Shown here piece by piece: positions 5,373 to 9,335 of a stretch of 9,335 nt of DNA (the first letter of the stretch is position 1; every line of letters begins with the position of its first letter). The notes under the pieces were generated by a model. It was not told the origin of the DNA, made no database searches, and saw nothing but the letters and a program-made list of their open reading frames with translations. The position numbers and the translations under genes were made by a program. This DNA is from Leptotrichiaceae bacterium (lineage in GTDB: Bacteria; Fusobacteriota; Fusobacteriia; Fusobacteriales; Leptotrichiaceae), in contig JAUNKI010000070.1 in assembly GCA_030532815.1 (NCBI GenBank), positions 1 to 9,335 on the forward strand, given 5' to 3'.

Positions 5373-6137
5373 GTGGATATTAAAGAAATAAAAAAAATGA
5401 AGGAAAAGTATGAATTTGGGAATTTGGAAAATTCAAAAGGAATGGCAACATCAGTAGAAATGATGTATCACGTAACTGTAAAGATACAGAGCTTATTAAA
5501 GACACTGTATTTGATAATTATATGCCTTGCAATAACTAATGCTGCTACTTTAATAGGGTTGATTTACAGAAGTGTAAAAAATCCTTATATTCCTTATGCT
5601 GTAAGAATTGATAAAGACGGTGCGGTAAATGGTCAGGTACTTGCAGGTCAGCAGAGTATCAATGTAAGCGACAATATAATTGAATATTTTCTTGTTGATT
5701 TTATAAAGAAAACAAGAACCGTGTATAAGGATAGAAATTTTTACCAGTCACAGACAAAGGAAAAAATGTCTTTTGTAAATAATATAGCAAAAGCAAAAAT
5801 TGAGGACTTTATAAACAATAAGACCAATACCGATGAAGTTCTAAGAAATCAGAAATCGATTTCAGTAGAAGTTGAAAGTTTTGTAAAAATTGATACAAAT
5901 AAATATCAGATTAACTTCATTGAAAGAACTTATTCCCAAAGCGGTATTCCGGAAAGGGAGGCAAAATACACAATGGTTGCATTCCTTGACTATGTTCCGG
6001 TCGGTTCAAATGCCATGGTAAGAATGAATCCTTTAGGAATAATAATAAAAGATGCGGAATTCGGAACTGTAAGTACATCACAGAGTCAGGTTCAGCCGAC
6101 ACCGTCGATACAACAGACACCGCCGGTTACGCAATAG
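5373..6137 (+). CDS. virB8: VirB8/TrbF-like inner-membrane T4SS protein
   Basis: A 254-residue bitopic protein from the GTG at 5373. The in-frame GTG at 5361 is rejected because it overlaps the ribosome site AAAGGAG (5355-5361); the chosen start is 11 bases after it, and an ATG at 5397 is a shorter alternative. Layout: cytoplasmic N-terminus 1-37, one membrane span at about 41-65, then a periplasmic domain with NPYIPYAVRIDKDG at its start and MNPLGIIIKDAEFG near its end (218-231). The NPLG turn is characteristic of VirB8/TrbF, the nucleating factor that links the inner-membrane complex to VirB10. The last 25 residues are a Ser/Gln/Pro/Thr-rich tail, probably disordered and unusual for the family. 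It is first in a tight operon: the next ATG is 10 bases after its stop and uses a ribosome site overlapping that stop. Confidence 0.88.
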   Translation: MDIKEIKKMKEKYEFGNLENSKGMATSVEMMYHVTVKIQSLLKTLYLIIICLAITNAATLIGLIYRSVKNPYIPYAVRIDKDGAVNGQVLAGQQSINVSDNIIEYFLVDFIKKTRTVYKDRNFYQSQTKEKMSFVNNIAKAKIEDFINNKTNTDEVLRNQKSISVEVESFVKIDTNKYQINFIERTYSQSGIPEREAKYTMVAFLDYVPVGSNAMVRMNPLGIIIKDAEFGTVSTSQSQVQPTPSIQQTPPVTQ

Positions 6138-6147
6138 GAGAAATTTT

Positions 6148-7308
6148 ATGGATAAAAACAGCATTTTGACAGAACTGTTGAATCTGATTAACAATGCAGG
6201 AATAAAGAATATGGAGGACCTTTCCTTCGGTCTTCTTTATAAATGGAGCATAGAAAACGGCCTTAATGTACTTACTATAGGAATAAGAGAAGAATCTGAT
6301 AATAAGGAAATCCGAAAATTTTCGGAAAGTGTCGGAAAATTTCGGGAAGATATTCCGGTTCATAAAATTTATTTTAATACTTATTACGAGCTTATAAAAT
6401 ATCTTGTATGGGTGACATATGATATAGATCTTTCTAATGTTTTCAGTTTTGAAAGAGAAAATGTTGAATATATGAATTTTGATTTTTATGAAAATGAAAA
6501 TCTTAACAGCATATTAAAAGAAATTTTTACGGAAATGAGGAATAACAGCGAAATAGAAAGAACTGCAATGGAGTTTCTGGAAGAAAATAAAGAAAAGGAA
6601 GAGGAGATAGACAGTCTTTTTGAGGATCTTAATATTCGGGAAGCAAGGGATATCGTCCTTGGAAGACCTGTGTATTCTGAAAATGTGTATGCAAATAACT
6701 GTGCATATGCATGGGATAATATAACCGATTTTAAAATTCTTGACTTTGATATAAATTATATAAGGGAAAGTGAAAAATCGGCATATTCATTGGATGTAAA
6801 GTTTCAGATAGAAAGTTATCTTGAGGACAGTAATATTGTTAATTATTATGATGTGAAAATACCCGGACTTCTGATTTTTCCGTCAGTAATCAGTGATGAT
6901 TATGATAGGCAGATGCTGAAAAATAATTTATCGTTAATTTATAATATGACAGAAGATGTAATATACAGTATGATTTTAAAGGAGTTCAGAAATTTCAGAG
7001 AATATTCTGTCACAATTTCCAAAATTGCCGACGGGATAAATCTTGAAAATTTCAAAGAAGAAGTTCTTTCAAAACTGGCAAAATATCTTGTAAGTTTATT
7101 TTATGTAGGAAGTGTCAATATCTATACAGAAGAGGATATAATGGGATTATGCAATGAATTTATGAAGCGGAGTTTCTTTGAGTTTAAAAAACATCTTTTT
7201 TCCGAATTTGTGCTCAGCAGTACCGGTATGAGGATAAATGACTTGAACACAGTCAATTCCTTTTATACAATGATGGAAAAGATAGCTTCAAGATTTGAAA
7301 AGGAGTAA
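6148..7308 (+). CDS. unrecognised acidic cytoplasmic protein encoded between VirB8 and VirD4
   Basis: A 386-residue protein that I do not recognise. ATG 7 bases after TAGGAG, which shares its TAG with the virB8 stop; its own stop lies 5 bases before virD4, and its last codons carry virD4's ribosome site. It has no signal peptide or membrane span and is rich in Asp, Glu, Asn and aromatic residues. Visible parts: a mixed N-terminal region (1-110), a very acidic helical or coiled-coil-prone stretch (about 118-168, including KEKEEEIDSLFEDL), a mixed middle with likely strands (190-245), and a predominantly helical C-terminal part (252-386). No nucleotide-binding, protease, nuclease or metal motif is seen, and only two cysteines. 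The slot often belongs to VirB9 in other clusters, but VirB9 is secreted and beta-rich, which this is not. A cytoplasmic adaptor or chaperone for the coupling protein is inference from position only. Confidence 0.85.
   Translation: MDKNSILTELLNLINNAGIKNMEDLSFGLLYKWSIENGLNVLTIGIREESDNKEIRKFSESVGKFREDIPVHKIYFNTYYELIKYLVWVTYDIDLSNVFSFERENVEYMNFDFYENENLNSILKEIFTEMRNNSEIERTAMEFLEENKEKEEEIDSLFEDLNIREARDIVLGRPVYSENVYANNCAYAWDNITDFKILDFDINYIRESEKSAYSLDVKFQIESYLEDSNIVNYYDVKIPGLLIFPSVISDDYDRQMLKNNLSLIYNMTEDVIYSMILKEFRNFREYSVTISKIADGINLENFKEEVLSKLAKYLVSLFYVGSVNIYTEEDIMGLCNEFMKRSFFEFKKHLFSEFVLSSTGMRINDLNTVNSFYTMMEKIASRFEKE
6311..6350. repeat. palindrome plus near-copy inside the unknown gene
   Basis: TCCGAAAATTTTCGGA (6311-6326) is a perfect 16-base palindrome, followed 21 bases after its start by TCGGAAAATTTCGGGA. 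The pair encodes a 7-residue repeat (RKFSES, GKFRED). It may be chance in a codon-biased repeat or a protein-binding site inside the gene. Confidence 0.4.
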
Positions 7309-7313
7309 AGAGA

Positions 7314-9335
7314 ATGAAAGAGTTTAAAATTAGTATAAAATCGATTGGTTTCTTCATAATGTATCTTATTGTAAATTTTCTTCTTTATATTTATTTTTTC
7401 AATATGACTTTCCTTAAAAAATTTCCGAATATTTACAAACCGTTGAAACAGAATACCCAAGTCAATATTTTCGGACCTTTTGCCCTTACAGGGAAAAAAA
7501 TGAACTATAGAGGTCAGATTATTGATATTCTTGAAAGTACATTTGTAAAACAGACAAAAGCAACAGTAATTTTTTATCTTATAATTGTTAATCTTGTTAT
7601 TTTTGTTATATACATTCTTTTGAAAAATAAACGGAAAGTGGTTAATTCTCACGGTTCTGCCAAGTGGGGCGGAATAGAGGAAATAGATTTTAAACCGGGA
7701 AAAGATAAATATTTCGGAGTAACTTTAAAGTCGGATAAAGGAGTAGTTCTCGGAAGATTTAACGGAGTAACCCTTCGTGACAATAATAATACTCATATAT
7801 GTGTTACGGCACCTACAAGGACAGGAAAAGGGGTATCAATTATAATACCGACACTTATAGATTCGTGGAATGAAAGTGTGGTAGTACTGGATATAAAAGG
7901 GGAAAATTACCAGCTGACATCAGGAGCGAGAAAGGAAAAATTTGATAATCTTATACTCAGATTTGCTCCGAAGTCAAAAAATTCATGCGGTTACAATCCC
8001 CTTGCAGAAGTAAGATTTCTGACAGAATATGAAATGTCGGATGTAAGGCTTATAGTAGATATTATTATGCAGGAAGACAGCGGAGGGGGAAATAAGGACC
8101 CGTACTGGAATAACTCGGCAGCGGATCTTCTTATAGGAATAATTTTTTATGTAATGTATAAGAAATTTCTCATGGAACCGGAATTTGTTACTGAAAACGG
8201 TGTGGAAAAACCAGTGTCTACAGCAAGTATGGCTGATGTGGTAGATTTTATAACAGATCCGACATATGATGCACCTATTAAGGAAATATTGCTGAAAAAA
8301 GCTCAGGAAGAAAATATGATAGAAGAATTCGGAAAAAATGAGAAAATAAAGAAATATGTTTCGGAAAAATTGATGAAAATGTACGCAACTGATGCTGAAA
8401 TAATAAATGCGGGTAGACATCCGAAAGCCGCTAGATATCTTGTGGAAAAAGGGAACCTGCCTGAACAGACTTTAGGTTCCATAATAGGTTCGGCAAAAGT
8501 CAAACTATCAATATTTGAAATACCTATAGTTAAGAAAAATACCGACCACAGTGATTTCAGAATATTTGACCTTATGAATTATAAAAATCCGATTTCCCTT
8601 TATCTTGTAGTTCCTCCGGCAGATATTACTTCATTATCGCCTCTTATTAAAATATTGCTGTTACAGATGGTAAATATTCTTACACCTGAAATAGATTATA
8701 TAAATAAAAAAGGGCATAAATGGAAAATGCTCATGCTTCTTGATGAGTTTCCTGCCATAGGAAAACTTGAAATATTGGAAAAGGGAATAGGATATGTGGC
8801 AGGATACGGAATGAAAATGATGCTTATTCTTCAGTCACTGGACCAGCTGTTTAAAATTTACGGAAAAGAAAACGGATTTTTGTCAAATTGTCAGGCACAG
8901 GTATTTTATACATCAAATGATGAAACAACTGCCAATTATGTCAGCAAGTTACTCGGAAAGGAAACTATCGAGCAGTTTACTCAATCCAATAAGACAGTGG
9001 GAACGATAATAAAATCCGAAAGTCAGCAGTTTTTGGGAAAAGATCTGCTTTCTCCTGATGAAGTAGGAAGATTTCCAAGTGACAAGATAATAATAAAACT
9101 GTCAGGAAGAAATCCTATAAAAAGTGATAAAATAGTATACTTTTTGGAAAAGGAATACAGTGAACTGACAAAGATTCCTTATATTTATACTGAAAGTTGT
9201 TATAACACAAATAAACAGTATATAAAACTTACGAAAGAACAGAAAAGAAAAAACAGCGACTATCCGTATAATTATCTTCCGTATGAAGTCGCACTTAAAA
9301 ATATGAAAGGGGACCTTAGAGAAGTATATAATTCA
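7314..9335 (+). CDS. virD4: VirD4/TraG-type T4SS coupling protein (3' end beyond window)
   Basis: The frame is open for 674 codons to the window edge without a stop, starting at an ATG 8 bases after AAAAGGAG. Two membrane spans (about 10-30 and 84-103) flank a short periplasmic loop, followed by HGSAKWGG (113-120), a motif placed just after the spans in this family. Walker A is APTRTGKGV (166-174, Lys172), then VVLDIKGENY (190-199); Walker B is MLMLLDEFPAIG (472-483, Asp477/Glu478), with a conserved Gln507 in LILQSLDQL. The part from about 280 to 430 corresponds to the variable all-alpha domain that reads substrates. The hexameric ATPase recruits the relaxase-DNA complex or effectors and passes them to the channel. 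The length already matches typical TraG/VirD4, so little is probably missing. Translationally linked to the unknown gene upstream, which ends 5 bases before it. Confidence 0.96.
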   Translation, partial: MKEFKISIKSIGFFIMYLIVNFLLYIYFFNMTFLKKFPNIYKPLKQNTQVNIFGPFALTGKKMNYRGQIIDILESTFVKQTKATVIFYLIIVNLVIFVIYILLKNKRKVVNSHGSAKWGGIEEIDFKPGKDKYFGVTLKSDKGVVLGRFNGVTLRDNNNTHICVTAPTRTGKGVSIIIPTLIDSWNESVVVLDIKGENYQLTSGARKEKFDNLILRFAPKSKNSCGYNPLAEVRFLTEYEMSDVRLIVDIIMQEDSGGGNKDPYWNNSAADLLIGIIFYVMYKKFLMEPEFVTENGVEKPVSTASMADVVDFITDPTYDAPIKEILLKKAQEENMIEEFGKNEKIKKYVSEKLMKMYATDAEIINAGRHPKAARYLVEKGNLPEQTLGSIIGSAKVKLSIFEIPIVKKNTDHSDFRIFDLMNYKNPISLYLVVPPADITSLSPLIKILLLQMVNILTPEIDYINKKGHKWKMLMLLDEFPAIGKLEILEKGIGYVAGYGMKMMLILQSLDQLFKIYGKENGFLSNCQAQVFYTSNDETTANYVSKLLGKETIEQFTQSNKTVGTIIKSESQQFLGKDLLSPDEVGRFPSDKIIIKLSGRNPIKSDKIVYFLEKEYSELTKIPYIYTESCYNTNKQYIKLTKEQKRKNSDYPYNYLPYEVALKNMKGDLREVYNS

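Noticed and set aside
7263..7652. 129-codon - strand frame across the start of virD4
   Set aside because: Antisense to the end of the unknown gene and to the first membrane spans of VirD4; no ribosome site or domain.
7983..8503. two - strand open frames of 145 and 66 codons
   Set aside because: Both overlap virD4, which is coding throughout; the antisense products are Phe/Tyr/Ile-rich, typical of reversed AT-rich coding DNA.

Overview
The window is strongly AT-rich (long A and T runs, AT-biased codons such as ATA, AGA and AAA). Its lipoprotein signals and type IV secretion genes are those of a diderm bacterium. Overall style suggests a Fusobacteriota member such as Leptotrichia or a relative; this is a judgement from composition and protein flavour, not a proof. 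All genes are on the + strand.

The main content is part of a conjugation-type (P/Trb-like) type IV secretion system (T4SS). In order: (1) 1-1140, a mixed region with the 3' end of an unidentified gene (2-523), a 54-residue lipoprotein (551-715), an inverted-repeat element (741-877), and a broken or orphan second copy of the first gene's module (864-1139). (2) 1212-2045, a polytopic VirB6/TrbL-like membrane protein, followed by an LprI/DUF1311-type lipoprotein (2117-2620). (3) 2621-3696, about 1.1 kb without a credible gene, holding a strong terminator, two degenerate direct repeats and a promoter. (4) 3697-4842, the VirB11/TrbB traffic ATPase, standing alone. (5) 4843-5372, a second gene-free gap with a third repeat copy, a 16-bp palindrome and a terminator. 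(6) 5373-9335, a tight operon of VirB8/TrbF, an unrecognised 386-residue acidic protein, and the VirD4/TraG coupling ATPase, which runs off the right edge.

Together the genes supply an inner-membrane platform (VirB6, VirB8), the hexameric assembly/switch ATPase (VirB11), the substrate-recruiting coupling protein (VirD4) and a candidate outer-membrane lipoprotein (VirB7-like). The VirB4 ATPase, VirB9/VirB10 core, pilin and relaxase are not seen and presumably lie outside. The most novel element is the unknown protein locked translationally between VirB8 and VirD4. It has no signal peptide or membrane segment, so it is a candidate cytoplasmic accessory of the coupling protein. The gene-poor gaps with related repeats suggest that the cluster was interrupted by mobile DNA that has since decayed.
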